A DNA stretch of 64,000 bases from Liolophura sinensis (taxonomy: Eukaryota; Mollusca; Polyplacophora; Chitonida; Chitonidae). The notes below the pieces were generated by a model. The model saw only the letters and a program-made list of their open reading frames with translations, did no database searches and had not been told where the DNA came from. The DNA lies in NCBI RefSeq assembly GCF_032854445.1, contig NC_088301.1, positions 11,468,281 through 11,532,280 on the forward strand, in the 5' to 3' direction. Made by a program: the position numbers and the translations under genes. Below, one piece after another: positions 1 through 11,240 of the stretch. The first letter of the stretch is position 1. Every line of letters begins with the position of its first letter.

Positions 1-59
1 GATCCAACTGAATTTCCTGAAATCCAACAGGACAATCAGTGCGGTGAAAAACATGAGGG

Positions 60-450
60 CTTTGAATTTTATACACGGCGGCGGTCTTCTTTGTGGGAAA
101 GAGGTGAGGGTGGGTGGCTAAGTGTGAGATGGGTTGGGTGAATGAATGTGAGAATGGGGGCGGGGATAAACCGGTGTATAGGCCTGGAGAAGCCCATGTA
201 CTTTTCCTGCCACCTGACAAACCCCCTGCCACAAAGCCATAATGTCCTCTCCAGGCGACATTATGTCTGAGATAACAGCGCCAGCAAAGGAGACTGGGGC
301 TGAATGAAAACAAGCTGTTATAACAGGAAGCCAGAGAAAAGAAAACTTTATCCGAATTGACGGAACAGATGAAGAAACGAGAAACGCCAGCACAAAAACG
401 CCGTCACGGCAACGTACACATCGATTCTTCATACTGGTCCCTGCTTAGTG
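60..450 (-). repeat. Dispersed repeat family Z, copy 1
   Basis: Read on the minus strand this matches 14020-14640 on the plus strand over most of its length. Shared landmarks include AGCAGGGACCAGTATGAAGA, CCTGGAGAGGA, GGCAGGAAAAGTACA, CTTCTCCA and a distal AAGACCGCCG. The divergence suggests an old interspersed element, probably non-autonomous. The 104-codon open frame here (118-432) is part of the repeat and is not preserved in the other copy. Confidence 0.7.
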
Positions 451-679
451 CTAATCCCTCACGATTGTCAAACGCCAACGCGCTCACCTGGTAATGCATA
501 AGTGTAAGTTGAATATTTCCTCCCCCCCTTTTTTTTTACATAAGGGGTTCGTAAGAAATCGAGTGGAAATCATCGGAGAGAAGCCAATGTCTTCTTCATA
601 ATATTTTAGTGGCTGCAGCACTTTGTCGGCCTGGACTCGCCCTGCTAAAAGAAGACACAGTATGTGAAGACACATCTAA

Positions 680-735
680 TGACTGCTTGTCGTCATATGA
701 CTGAAAAAGTGGTAAGTGCGATGTAAAAGCTCAAG
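680..735 (+). mobile_element. 3' remnant of tRNA-derived SINE family 2
   Basis: The segment CGTCATATGACTGAAAAA followed by GTAAGTGCGATGTAAAA matches the 3' end of the SINE at 27250-27604. Only the last 50 or so bases survive. Confidence 0.6.
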
Positions 736-764
736 CAAACATACATACACACATACATACTGTG

Positions 765-905
765 GGGTTTGGTGTCATGTTCGCTATGGGGATTGGTGTA
801 ATGGTCACTGTGGGGATTGGTATCATGTTCACTATGGGGATTGGTGTAATGGTCACTGTGGGGATTGGTGTCTTGTTCACTGGGGATAGGCATAATGTTC
901 ATTAA
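765..905 (-). repeat. 24-bp minisatellite, about 6 units
   Basis: Units read TGGGGATTGGTGTAATGG then TCACTG on the plus strand. This is the reverse complement of the unit forming the large arrays at 11790-12370 and 15180-16270. A further diverged fragment lies at 1130-1170. Confidence 0.9.
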
Positions 906-1184
906 TGTTTAGTGTGATGACTGGTGTAATGCTTAATGTGGAGATGTATATATGGCACAAATGAGATTCCAGCAAGTATTTCGTGATTCAGATCTTCGAG
1001 AACCTGCAAGCTCATATGTAACCTCAGTAAGAATTTCCCTGTTCGAACAACGAAATATGAATGTGGCATTAACTTAGAATAAGCATGTTTGAGAACCGAT
1101 TGATGAATGTCATGCTAGCACGATTTCCGTTTAGGGATTGGTGTGATGTTGACTATTGGGATTAGTGTACACTTCAGACCGAAA

Positions 1185-1440
1185 AGTGGGCTAATAGATG
1201 GTCGGAGAGCCCCCTGGGGGTATAGGTCAGTCTGTCATACTGCCACATCTGTCATCCAGGCACCTTGCAAAGTCGATCCGCGATACCATAAGGGTTCATT
1301 GGCGATTTGAAATATCATTTATGGCAGCACCCTTGAGATACGACAATCATCCATTTACAACTGCCATTATGCACAGGGCTAACTTTGAAATGACTTGATA
1401 GAGGAGTATTGGAACTTGCTCTTGCACTGTAATTTGTACT
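1185..1440 (+). repeat. Dispersed repeat family Y, copy 1
   Basis: About 240 bp collinear with 6395-6625. Shared blocks include CAGTCTGT, GATACCATAAGG, GGAGATTTGAA/GGCGATTTGAA, an ATCATTTATGGC/TTATTTATTGCC block and a terminal ATTGAAACTTGCT/ATTGGAACTTGCT. No coding capacity; probably an old non-autonomous transposon. Confidence 0.65.
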
Positions 1441-1682
1441 TCACGTTAGTGTCAAGATTTAGATACTAAGTTTTTAAGGAAGCAACTGATGTGCCGCAGG
1501 GCAGATACACCAGACACATCACTTATCAAAGGGTTCGAACTAACACATGTAGATATGAAGATCTGTTTGAAAGGCCTGCATTCCATTATTGTTGATCTAA
1601 TAGGATTATTTGTCACTGTTAGGTGTGGTTGAGTATGCGTAATATATATGTTAATTCGCATGAATTCACTCTGAATACATGA

Positions 1683-1910
1683 ATGCATACTAATGCACTG
1701 TATACTTCATGTATGTGTACGAATGCACTATGTACTATATGTATGTGCATGAATGCACTGTACAGTACATTGAATGTACTGTATAATTGATGCATGCGCA
1801 TGACTGCACAATGTAGTTCATGTATGCACATGAATGCAGTGTATAGCATGTATATTTATATGAATTCACTGTATAGTACATGAATGAGTATGAATGTACT
1901 GCATAGCACC
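1683..1910 (+). repeat. Diverged minisatellite, unit about 34-36 bp
   Basis: About six imperfect units carry GAATGCACTGTATAGTACAT with alternating ATGTATGTG/CATGAATG. Open frames on the minus strand here translate to repetitive HSAYMHI-type peptides and are by-products of the repeat. Confidence 0.8.
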
Positions 1911-1959
1911 AGTACACGTCGTTTGTTATATTGGAGGTCAGAGGTATTTCCGGAAGGTT

Positions 1960-2180
1960 GGGTCAGATGTTATCTTTTGCCAACTTGTGAACTGGCTGAT
2001 TAGTCTTTATCTTTTGCCAGCTTGTGAAGGTGGTTAGACTTTATCTTTTGCCAGCTTGTGAACTGGCTGGTTAGACTTATCTTTTGCAAACTTGAGAACT
2101 GGCTGGTTAGACTTTATCTTTTGCAAACTTGTGAACTGGCTGGTTAGACTTTATCTTTTGGCAACTTGTGAACTCGTGAT
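1960..2180 (+). repeat. Minisatellite, unit about 37 bp, six copies
   Basis: ATCTTTTGCCAGCTTGTGAA begins a unit at about 1972, 2009, 2043, 2079, 2116 and 2153, giving spacings of 34-37 bp. Copies are close in sequence and in the same orientation. Confidence 0.9.
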
Positions 2181-2374
2181 AGAGGGCAAAGTCACAATTG
2201 TTTTCTGTATCTGATGGAGATATTAAACTGTTTTATATCCACACCGGTCGTGACTGGCGATGTGTCGAAGTTTGGGTTATGAAGCCATCTGTCTGCCGTG
2301 TCGGCTCTAAATACGTTTGGAAACATGTGCTGAATGTTTTGCTGAGGAAAATATAATGTCCAAATAACGATAAT

Positions 2375-2660
2375 GTCTTAATGTGACCTACATACCGCTG
2401 GTAATGTGCGATTTGTGTGACCTACAAACCGCTGGTAATGTGTGATATGTGTGACCTATTTACAGATGGTAATGTGTGATATGTGTGGTCTACATACCAC
2501 TGGCAATGTGTGATATGTGTGACCTATTTACAGATGGTAATGTGTGATATGTGTGGTCTACATACCACTGGCAATGTGTGATATGTTTGACCTAGAACAC
2601 TGATAATTTATGGTATGCACGGCCCACACCACCGATAATTTATGATATGGTCTAGACTCA
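2375..2660 (+). repeat. Minisatellite, about 34-bp units (GGTAATGTGTGATATGTGTG)
   Basis: About seven units of the form GACCTACATACCGCTGGTAA plus TGTGTGATATGT. Part is duplicated at about 68-bp spacing (2451-2590), meaning dimers were amplified. It belongs to the broad GATAATGTGTGATAT-type family discussed in the findings. Confidence 0.85.
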
Positions 2661-2824
2661 AAAGATTAATCTGTTAATTTTAATAGAAAGTCTGTTGTCT
2701 GGGTGATTGTAGAATGCAGTCTGTTATCATAACATAATATTCTGTCATATTCAACCTAATATTCTGTTAGTATAATAGTGTCTTTATATTGACTTTCTGT
2801 TAAACTTAAAAGTTTTTTTTTTGA

Positions 2825-3510
2825 ATGTACTCCGATGATAATTTGTGATATGTATGGGTCTACGCCGCTGATAATGCGTCATAAGCTTTGCCTACTCCGC
2901 TGATAATTTGTGATATGTATTGTCTACGCCCCTGATAATGTGTGATAAGCTTTGCCTACTCCGCTGATAATTTGTGATATGTATGGTCTACACCGCTGAT
3001 GATCTATGATGATACTCTTTGACTACACCACTTATAATTTATGGTATGACCTACTCCGCTGATAATTTATCATATTTATAGCCTACACCTCTGATAATAG
3101 ATGATATTATTTCACTATATCGCTGATAATGTATGATATTATTTGACAGCACCTACAAGTATGTCCTAAACCAATGATAATTTTTGATATTAATTGCTTA
3201 CACCGGTGATATTATATGATAATATTTGACTACACCACTGATAATTTAATATATGTATAACCTTCACCACTGGTTGTTTATGATACGTATGGCCTACACC
3301 ACTGATAATTTAAGATATGTATTACACTGATAATGTATGATATTATGTGACTACACCACTGATAATTTATGATAAATATGGCCCACAGTACTGATAATAT
3401 AAGACATGCATGACCTACAGCGTTAATTATGTATGACAATATATGACACTGATAATGTGTAATACTATCTGACTACACCACTGATAATTTGTGCTAACGA
3501 AATGTGTTAT
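2825..3510 (+). repeat. Minisatellite, about 33-bp units (GATAATTTGTGATATGTATG)
   Basis: About 20 diverged units, each with CCGCTGATAATTTGTGATAT followed by TATGGTCTACAC. At 2880-2990 two unit types alternate as dimers. It continues the array at 2375-2660 after a spacer that is about 165 bp long and AT-rich. Confidence 0.85.
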
Positions 3511-3639
3511 GCCATTAACTTACAGTGGGGTAATGTAAAAGCGTGATACCTTTGCTGTCCCACAATGCGTGATACTGGAATCTTGAACTGCTGACACCGT
3601 GGGATGTTATAACGCTCTATCTGGGCTCATCAAGGCTTA

Positions 3640-3990
3640 TATCCGTACACAAGAAGCAGATGACGAATTTGACCCTGATGAAAGTGTCACATGCGATGGA
3701 TGGTCCAACTGACGGGTACTAGAAGCCATCTACATTGGTACAACAACGATTCACTGACCATCACATATGGGTTATCCCGCTCGACAGATCCTTGGCTGTG
3801 TCGACCCAAAGCCTCTAAAACCAGAGGTCTGAGACACCGGGAATTGGCTAATTAATGATAAACAATGGGTTTTCAACACATCCATTGATCAACACGTACT
3901 AAACCACGGGGTTAACTGGGAACTGGGTGATTAAACCTGTAAACAAGCCAGGCAAAGGAAACAATTCGATCTTCCCGTACTGTTGTCGAT
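3640..3990 (+). mobile_element. Dispersed repeat family X, copy 1
   Basis: Homologous to 9470-9860 in the reverse orientation and, in its distal half, to 5560-5775 and 18105-18370. The most conserved stretch is CACATCCATTGATCAACACG (CACGTCCATTGATCAACACG in the 18-kb copy), followed by a stretch ending GGAAACAATT. No terminal repeats or coding frame could be defined; it is probably a non-autonomous element. Confidence 0.7.
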
Positions 3991-4194
3991 AACAAGTCAT
4001 CCTTTTAATTATTTTGCGGTGAGAATGCCCGTTTGGAAAGTCTATTGCTCTTGAACCTCTGTACCCTAGTTGAATTTCTAGGCACTAGGATGGGGTGATC
4101 GTTCCCGGTTTGTGCATGCCCATGAACACGTTCTAGATATATCTAGAGGATATCCCCGATCCTCAAACATTATATCCACGACACAACCATGTAT

Positions 4195-4560
4195 CCATGT
4201 AATAGTTAATAATGTCTGGTAATTGTAATTGTTCCCGACATTGATAATGCGAAAATGTGAGATATCATATCGATGCTGTTAATGTGTGATTTCATAGCTC
4301 TGCTCATTATGATTTGACTTCATTTGATTGATGTTTCACGCTGTTGCTTATGATGTGTGGGTATGCCGACTTGTAATTGTTCCTGGCATTGATAACGCGA
4401 AAATGTGAGATGTCATATCGATGCTGATAATGTTTGATTTCATAGCTCTGCTTATTATAATTTGACTTCATTTGATTGATGTACGCTGTTGCTTATAATG
4501 TGTGGGTATGCCGACTTGTAATTGTTTCCGACAATAATAATGCGATAAGTATATGTTTCA
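4195..4560 (+). repeat. Two-copy duplication carrying the GATAATG(C/T)G motif
   Basis: About 4220-4360 is repeated at about 4370-4510 with modest divergence. Each copy contains TGATAATGCGAAAATGTGAG and TCATATCGATGCTG, then TTTGACTTCATTTGATTGAT. The internal 27-33 bp units are the reverse complement of the satellite at 7340-9000. Confidence 0.8.
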
Positions 4561-5334
4561 TTGGCCTGTGCTGGCCATTACGCCAGTGTATTACTTGGGT
4601 GTCCAAGTGATTTGTATAGCCTAGGTATTGTTTGGGGATAGAATACAGATGAGATATATCGTGTAATCCGAGACAAACAGAAGTGGGCAGTATACGTGAT
4701 ATAAGACATTCTGGCTTTTTCAATGGACAACAACGCCCTGAGTAACTCATGCGTGCCACGCGGAAGTGATATTCAGTAAGCAGGTATTCCTTGGTTTGCA
4801 TCAGCTTAATTAGCAAATGTATCAGTATCCCACAGGATGAAACTTCATTTTATTCGCTTGATTTTGTCAGCAGACGAATGTGACAGTATCGAAGTGACGT
4901 CAGTCGAACGTGTCAAGGGTCATCAACGGTCAAGAAGTTTCATTTAGTGACTATATTTTTATGTACCCAACAAGCTGATGTGTGAATTTTAGCATTCTGG
5001 GTTCGTTTGCTCAAAACGTTTTAAGACTTAATATCAGATTTAACTTTGACCCAAGTCGTCATTATGGTAAGTAGCCCAAAGATAATTGCGTAACAGTATA
5101 TATGAAATATGAACGAAATCTGCTGCTATTGTACTTGGACTTTGGACTTTGCACTGACTGCTGTATTTTGACTGAAATCTTACGTATAAAATATGGCTTA
5201 ACATTATTAGTGTTAGCTAATACTAATGCTCTTTCGAACAACTGGGTCCAGGTCATAATGGTGACGACGCACTCCAAACTAAACGTGAGCCTAGTTTGTG
5301 GAATTTCTCGGTTGCTGCAGGCTGGTATTTAACT

Positions 5335-5435
5335 GACACAATGGTAATAATGTGAGATATCATGTCGGTGCTGATAACATAGGATTTCACAGCTCGGGTC
5401 ATAATGTGTGGTATTCGTAAATGATAATGCGGAAG
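5335..5435 (+). repeat. Short isolated array of the GATAATG motif
   Basis: Contains AATAATGTGAGATATCATGT, GCTGATAACATAGGATTTCA and ATGATAATGCGG. These are three or four degenerate units of the same family as 4195-4560. Confidence 0.6.
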
Positions 5436-5559
5436 CAGGGATTATAGACATAGTACAGAGTAGGATAAAATGTCACAAGAGGACTATGTTAATTCATATA
5501 TGTGCTCGGATAAAGGTGTGCCATGTGACTCTACTATGAGCCAGAAAATCAAAAGCCGC

Positions 5560-5775
5560 TAATGTCGTGTGATTGATCCAGTGACCGTCACGTATCGATG
5601 ACTTTAGGCCTGAAATGACCAGCGAACAGCCCCTTAACGGTGGAAATAGCGGAGGGTGAAAATTGGCCACTCAATGTTCAACGACAAGTTTCCGGCACGA
5701 TTTACTATCTGCGAAATTATGGGAACTGTCAAAGCCGCAAAAAAGCTTAGTAAAGAAAGAATCTAAATTTATTAT
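5560..5775 (+). mobile_element. Dispersed repeat family X, copy 2 (shares its layout with the 18-kb copy)
   Basis: Aligns with 18105-18370: GTGACCGTCACGTATCGATG, AAATGACC, AATTGGCCACT, and GTCAAAGCCGC...AAGCTTAGTAAAGAAAG against GTCGAAGCCGC...AAGCTGAGTAAAGAAAA. Confidence 0.65.
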
Positions 5776-6186
5776 ATCTAGGCATGTTACGTACTATAAA
5801 TAGTTTGAGGTTGAACATTTGGATTTCCAGATACCGATAACGATTCTTTACCAATTGAACTATTTATGATATGCTTCATTTTATTCTAAGGATAATACCA
5901 ACGTGTCTGAAGATCATGGCCTGGTAATAAAGCGAGTTGAAAGCCTTGTGTCTCGTTTCATGCACACAGGAAGGGCGAGCAGACAGAAATGTTCTGGACA
6001 ATGGTGTTGGCTTCACAATAACAGAGACATATTACTTTCTGTCTGGGGTATAACTTTACCATTCATCTTATAATCTGAATATCCATTTCTTGGCATTAAT
6101 GGGTTGGGGAAATTGGGGAATAGATTGGAGGGTGGGTTATGACATTTTCTCAGCCGATCCAGTGTCGTCCATCAGAAAACCGCTCT

Positions 6187-6270
6187 TTATTTAGAATGGA
6201 CACGCTGGAACTGTAACGAGGACAGATCAGGACGCCAAGAGAAGAGAATGTGGTCATTTCGCAGAATAAA
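6187..6270 (-). repeat. Short dispersed repeat shared with 12420-12500
   Basis: The minus strand reads ATTCTCTTCTCTTGGCGTCC TGATCTG, then CCTCGTTACAGTTCCAGCGT. This matches the plus strand at 12425-12495 with few differences. The two copies are inverted relative to each other. Confidence 0.65.
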
Positions 6271-6394
6271 TATTTTTGGTGTTCCTGTATGAGCGGAGGC
6301 TGTTAGAGCATAAACATTTTGACGAAGTATAATGCGTACTGTGGAGATCGACGTATACATAAGGCTTTGAAAATTGGGGGTAATATATGACATG

Positions 6395-6625
6395 AAAGTT
6401 CTCTGAGGGTCACAGATCTGTCTGTTATACAGTCAGTGGGACTGCGTCTTTCGCAAGGACACCGTGTCAATACCATAAGGACTTATTGGAGATTTGAATT
6501 ATTATTTATTGCCGACCCTCATCCTTCTTTCAAAGACCAGTCATCAACCATTGGTTTAAGGCTGAAGAGGAGATGAGGTTTGATGGCGGAATATTGAAAC
6601 TTGCTGTTTTAGTGTATTATATATG
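6395..6625 (+). repeat. Dispersed repeat family Y, copy 2
   Basis: Collinear with 1185-1440 (see that entry). A third, short copy of the family's start lies at 10083-10130, where GGGTGTATAAGTCTGTCATA matches the 1.2-kb copy. Confidence 0.65.
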
Positions 6626-6629
6626 GTTA

Positions 6630-7335
6630 CTACCTTGTAGGAGATCGGCTTTCAATCAATCAACCTACTGTAAGAAGCATAACAGTCTGTATATATAGAA
6701 CATTTAATAACATCATTTTGCGAAATGGATGATTCCATTTTATTATTTGGAGAAGTATATTAGAATAAAACATATAATACGGTAAATATCCAACATAGAC
6801 ATGGCGTCAGTTACATTTTTCAAAGATTGCGAAATATCCCACAAATTCTTGTTTACTTATGTATAGGCCTATCGTTCAAGCTCTTGTAAAACAAAACTGC
6901 CGAAATTTGTTCTTACCTATTTCTTGTGTAACGCAACATTTAAATAAAGGCATAGATAATACGGCTTTTATGTTGTTTGGCAAGTGTTATGCATTAGGGA
7001 ACAACACATACAAATCTTAGGGGAACGTCGGCAGAGTTATGAGGCAAGAAGTAGCCGATTTAAGTTAACAGAAAGCTTTTAAACACTTGACAAGGGAGTG
7101 AACTTTTTGGAATAAAAAGAAGCCGAAGAAACTGGCCATTAATTTTCGTTAACTTAAGGTTTTAAAAATATTTCAAGATAATGCAAGAAGAAACTCAATT
7201 CATCTTTTGTCCAGAAGTGGATATTAATGTCAAATCAGACAGTTTTGAAAATCTTGGACTGAATGTGTTCAATGTCCACATAGTCGGGGGATATCATGAA
7301 TTATGAAGAGAACTGATGTTCAGCGGCTGCTGAGC
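6630..7335. other. AT-rich stretch without recognised features
   Basis: Unique-looking sequence between repeat family Y copy 2 and the 7.3-kb satellite. No open frame over 60 codons, tRNA or tandem repeat was seen. Confidence 0.5.
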
Positions 7336-7339
7336 ATTG

Positions 7340-8245
7340 ACAAGCTATCAGTGTTATAAGCACCGCTATGATATCTCATACATTATCAGCACTGCTAGGA
7401 TATCCCACATCATCAGCACCACTGGAATATTCCACATTATCAGCACTGCTATGATGTCTCGCACGTTATGAGCACTGCTAGGATATCCCACATCATCAGC
7501 ACCGCTGGAATATTCCACATTATCAGCACTGCTATGATGTCTCGCACGTTATGATCACTGCTGGGATATCCCACATCATCAGCACCACTGGAATATTCCA
7601 CATTATCAGCACTGCTATGATGTCTCGCACGCTATGATCACTGCTAGGATATCCCACATCATCAGCACCACTGGAATATTCCACATTATCAGCACTGCTA
7701 TGATGTCTCGCACGTTATGAGCACTGCTAGGATATCCCACATCATCAGCACCGCTGGAATATTCCACATTATCAGCACTGCTATGATGTCTCGCACATTA
7801 TGAGCACTGCTAGGATATCCCACATCATCAGCACCGCTGGAATATTCCACATTATCAGCACTGCTATGATGTCTCGCACGTTATGATCACTGCTGGGATA
7901 TCCCACATCATCAGCACCACTGGAATATTCCACATTATCAGCACTGCTATGATGTCTCGCACGTTATGATCACTGCTAGGATATCCCACATCATCAGCAC
8001 CACTGGAATATTCCACATTATCAGCACTGCTATGATGTCTCGCACGTTATGATCACTGCAAGGATATCCCACATCATCAGCACCGCTGGAATATTCCACA
8101 TTATCAGCACTGCTATGATGTCTCGCACGTTATGATCACTGTTAGGATATCCCACATCATCAGCACCGCTGGAATATTCCACATTATCTGCACTGCTATG
8201 ATATCTCGCACGTTATGATCACTGCTAGGATATCCCACATCATCA
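7340..8245 (+). repeat. Higher-order satellite, 83-bp monomer, about 10 copies
   Basis: The monomer repeats exactly every 83 bp (GCTAGGATATCCC at 7394 and 7477; GATGTCTCGCAC at 7454, 7537, 7620 and onward). Each monomer is built from three related subunits of 27, 27 and 29 bp: GATATCCCACATCATCAGCA, GAATATTCCACATTATCAGC and GATGTCTCGCACGTTATGA. Monomers are nearly identical and differ at a few switching sites (ACCACTGG/ACCGCTGG, GATCACT/GAGCACT), consistent with recent homogenisation. Confidence 0.97.
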
Positions 8246-8515
8246 CCATCGTTAGTCCAGCAGTATTGTGATGTTTACCATTCATAAAAAGCATTGTGTC
8301 ATTACATTATATTACAAGCACCGATATGATATCCTAATTTTTTTATAAGCGTTTGTCATATCACATAATGTTACGTTTTGCCACATCTCATATCTATCAG
8401 CAATGCTTTGGTATACAGCATTATGAGCGACATTTGAATTCCCGCATTATCGGCCCATGCCCCACATTGTTAAAAGCGTTATAGTCTCATTCACTGTTAT
8501 CACAGCTGCACATCT
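8246..8515 (+). repeat. Degenerate edge of the 27-bp-type satellite
   Basis: Diverged units such as CATATCACATAATGTTACG, CATCTCATATCTATCAGCAA and CCCGCATTATCGGC link the 83-bp array to the 160-bp array. The decay fits an array margin. Confidence 0.7.
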
Positions 8516-9005
8516 AGGTTTGAATCTCCGCATTATCAACACTGTTAACCCATGCTGCATATAACTAAAAGCGATATGGTCTCATTCACTGTTATCACAG
8601 CTGCACATCTAGGTTTGAATCTCCGCATTATCAACACTGTTAACCCATGCTGCATGGGTTAACAGCTGCACAGGTAGGTTGGAATCCCCGCATCATCAGC
8701 ACTGTTAACCCATGCTGCATATAACTAAAAGCGATATGGTCTCATTCACTGTTATCACAGCTGCACATCTAGGTTTGAATCTCCGCATTATCAACACTGT
8801 TAACCCATGCTGCATGGGTTAACAGCTGCACAGGTAGGTTGGAATCCCCGCATCATCAGCACTGTTAACCCATGCTGCATATAACTAAAAGCGATATGGT
8901 CTCATTCACTGTTATCACAGCTGCACATGTAGGTTTGAATCTCCGCATTATCAACACTGTTAACCCATGCTCCATATTGTTAAAAGCGTTATGGTCTCAT
9001 TCACA
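8466..9005 (+). repeat. Higher-order satellite, 160-bp period with internal palindrome
   Basis: ATAACTAAAAGCGATATGGT recurs at 8561, 8721 and 8881, exactly 160 bp apart. The unit contains CTCCGCATTATCAACACTG-type subunits related to the 83-bp array, and a 12-bp perfect inverted repeat, GTTAACCCATGC with its complement across a one-base spacer, at 8639-8663 and 8799-8823. Confidence 0.95.
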
Positions 9006-9470
9006 TCTAGACATGTATGTTAAAGCATAACTGTAAACAATAACTTCAGGAGTTTCAAGCTATTACATGAACACATTGTAATGTATTCTACCGAGGATCG
9101 CAGATATTCTCTAGCCATAGTCAGAAATATTTTTATGGACGTTTACTTGCCAGCAATGATAACCCCATCCATAGAGATGCAGGTTGATTTCTTACAGTTT
9201 GATTGGATGATTGAATGTTTTTGGCAAAACGACAGCATTCAAAATTCATGATAGAGACATTCAGGGCAGTTAGGTTTCATGAAGGTTACAATTTTAGATC
9301 ATCTTTACATTCTGCTATCTCACAAGATGGGCTTCAATAGCCGCAATGTTTATACGATGAGTAGTTTTATCTATCAGTATTATCCGCCTAGAAATTCACC
9401 CCAGGGCACACAGGACGCTCCGAAGTATTAAAGGGGTGGACTGAACTTTACAAACAGTCCAGGAGGCTTG
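9005..9470. other. Unique AT-rich spacer
   Basis: No open frame, tRNA-like sequence or repeat was recognised between the satellite and the family X copy. Confidence 0.5.
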
Positions 9471-9860
9471 AGTTGTTTCCTTTGTCCGGGTAGCCTACAG
9501 GTTTAACCTCCCATTTCCCAGTAAATCCCGTGATTTAGCGCGTGGTGATCAATGGACGTGTTGAAAACCGATCGTTCATCATTAATTAGCCAATTCCGGG
9601 CGTCTCAGATCTCAGGTTTTAGAGAGTGTGGTCTGACACAGCCACGAATCCAACAAGAAGGCCGTTTAAGGCTTACGACGGTCACTGAATCATTGTTGTA
9701 CGAGAATAGAGGCTTCTGATACCCATTCTGACAGCGGGGTCACATGACACACCCATAATACCCGTAACTTAGACCATCCATCGGGATTGCTAAAGATCGG
9801 AAAGATAACACTTTCATCAGGATCAAATTCGAGATCGTGTGGAAATAATCCTTGAAGGGT
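9470..9860 (-). mobile_element. Dispersed repeat family X, copy 3
   Basis: The minus strand matches 3640-3990: CGAATTTGATCCTGATGAAAG, GATGGTCTAAGT, AATTGGCTAATTAATGATGA, CACGTCCATTGATCACCACG. A translated ORF on the minus strand is not shared in frame by the other copy. Confidence 0.7.
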
Positions 9861-10134
9861 CAGATATATTTGACCAGCAGCCGAGACGACACCTTGCTTC
9901 ATATTTGGTTGACAAATGACATTCTAATCTAGCTTCGTAAACATAATGTTCAGGAGTGGATATACTTGGACTATAAATACAATGATAAGTACATAACAAG
10001 ACACCATTCAAAACACTGTGAAGACACTTCTGGCTATAACCTCGAATTTGACACATCGTTAACTGTTTATTAGTTTTAGGATGCCATGGGTGTATAAGTC
10101 TGTCATATTTTATGCAAAGTTCTATACCATTTTA

Positions 10135-10386
10135 GGGGGCCTCCGTGGCTCAGTCCGTTAAAGCGCTAACGCAGCGTAATGACCCGGGAGACTCTCACCA
10201 ATGCGGTCACTGTGAGTTCAAGTCCAGCTCATGCTGGCTTCCTCAACCTGCGGATGGTCGTGGGTTTCTCCCGGGCTCTGCCCGGTTTCCACCCACCATA
10301 ATGCTGGCCGCCGTCGTAAAAGTGAAATATTCTTGAGTACGGCGTAAAACACCAATCAAATAAATAAATAAATAAATAAATAAATA
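10135..10386 (+). mobile_element. Full-length tRNA-derived V-type SINE (RUDI-like)
   Basis: The head starts GGGGGCCTCCGTGGCTCAGT, carrying a pol III A-box-like segment, and a B-box-like GAGTTCAAGTCC follows at about 10214. The core has GGTCGTGGGTTTCTCCCGG and CACCATAATGCTGGCCGCCG. The 3' end has AATATTCTTGAGTACGGCG and TAAAACACCAATCAAATAAA, then an (AAAT)n tail. The layout matches molluscan V-SINEs as I remember them. It depends on a partner LINE for mobility; it encodes no protein. Confidence 0.9.
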
Positions 10387-11191
10387 TACCATTCTAGCTT
10401 TCTGTGCAACTCAAAGAGCAGGGTTCACAGCTTACTGCTAAATGGCAAAGCACCATGATATCATTTGTAGATTTTTTAACTGTGTATTTCTGTTTTTTAT
10501 GACTTTTGGTCTTGTAACTCAGTCACTGAACGTTGGACAACTGCATGTTTCTCTACATTACTTGCTGCCACTGCCAAGGAGAACAAAATAATAAATGTTA
10601 CACTAGTAAAAAATGATCAATAACTCACCACTCCGGTGTCTTTCACCAATAATACACACTGGCCATCACAGTATACCTGGAAAATGGGCACATCACTAAA
10701 CAAGAACAGGCAATCGAAAGAAATAACAAAATCTGGCGACGTTTGAGTGTAACGTATTAATATTAACCCCAATTAATCTTTGGGGGATAAAAGATACGAG
10801 ACCGTAGTATGGAAAGTTTGTAATATTATGATAATGTAATAAAACTAATAATAACAGAGTGAATGCCATATTTTGCAAGTTCAGGGATGTGTTCTCTTAT
10901 TGTGACGAAAACACTGTCCAGACAGTATTGTTCAAATATTTGTTGTTGTTCACTATGGTCAGTATATTCGCAGAAAAGTTTTAACAAAATGAAACTAATG
11001 TATAACAGTGCATTCAGGTGGATGCATGATGAACTCAAAATACAGCTGTAGTGCTAGTGAAATGTTTGTCATGCACAGGGTAATCTGATTTGGAGAAATA
11101 GTGCGCAAAACATCATACTCCTCGTTGACGAGACTCGAATCCAGTAACAATAAAAGCTATTGTATGCACCCCAGATGTTCGTAATCATTCA

Positions 11192-11239
<48 letters not shown>

Positions 11240-11240
11240 T
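11192..11240 (+). repeat. (AAT)n microsatellite
   Basis: About 15 AAT repeats with one ACT interruption. Confidence 0.97.

Noticed and set aside
7340-9005. CRISPR array
   Set aside because: Repeats are contiguous with no unique spacers, in a eukaryotic setting; this is a satellite.
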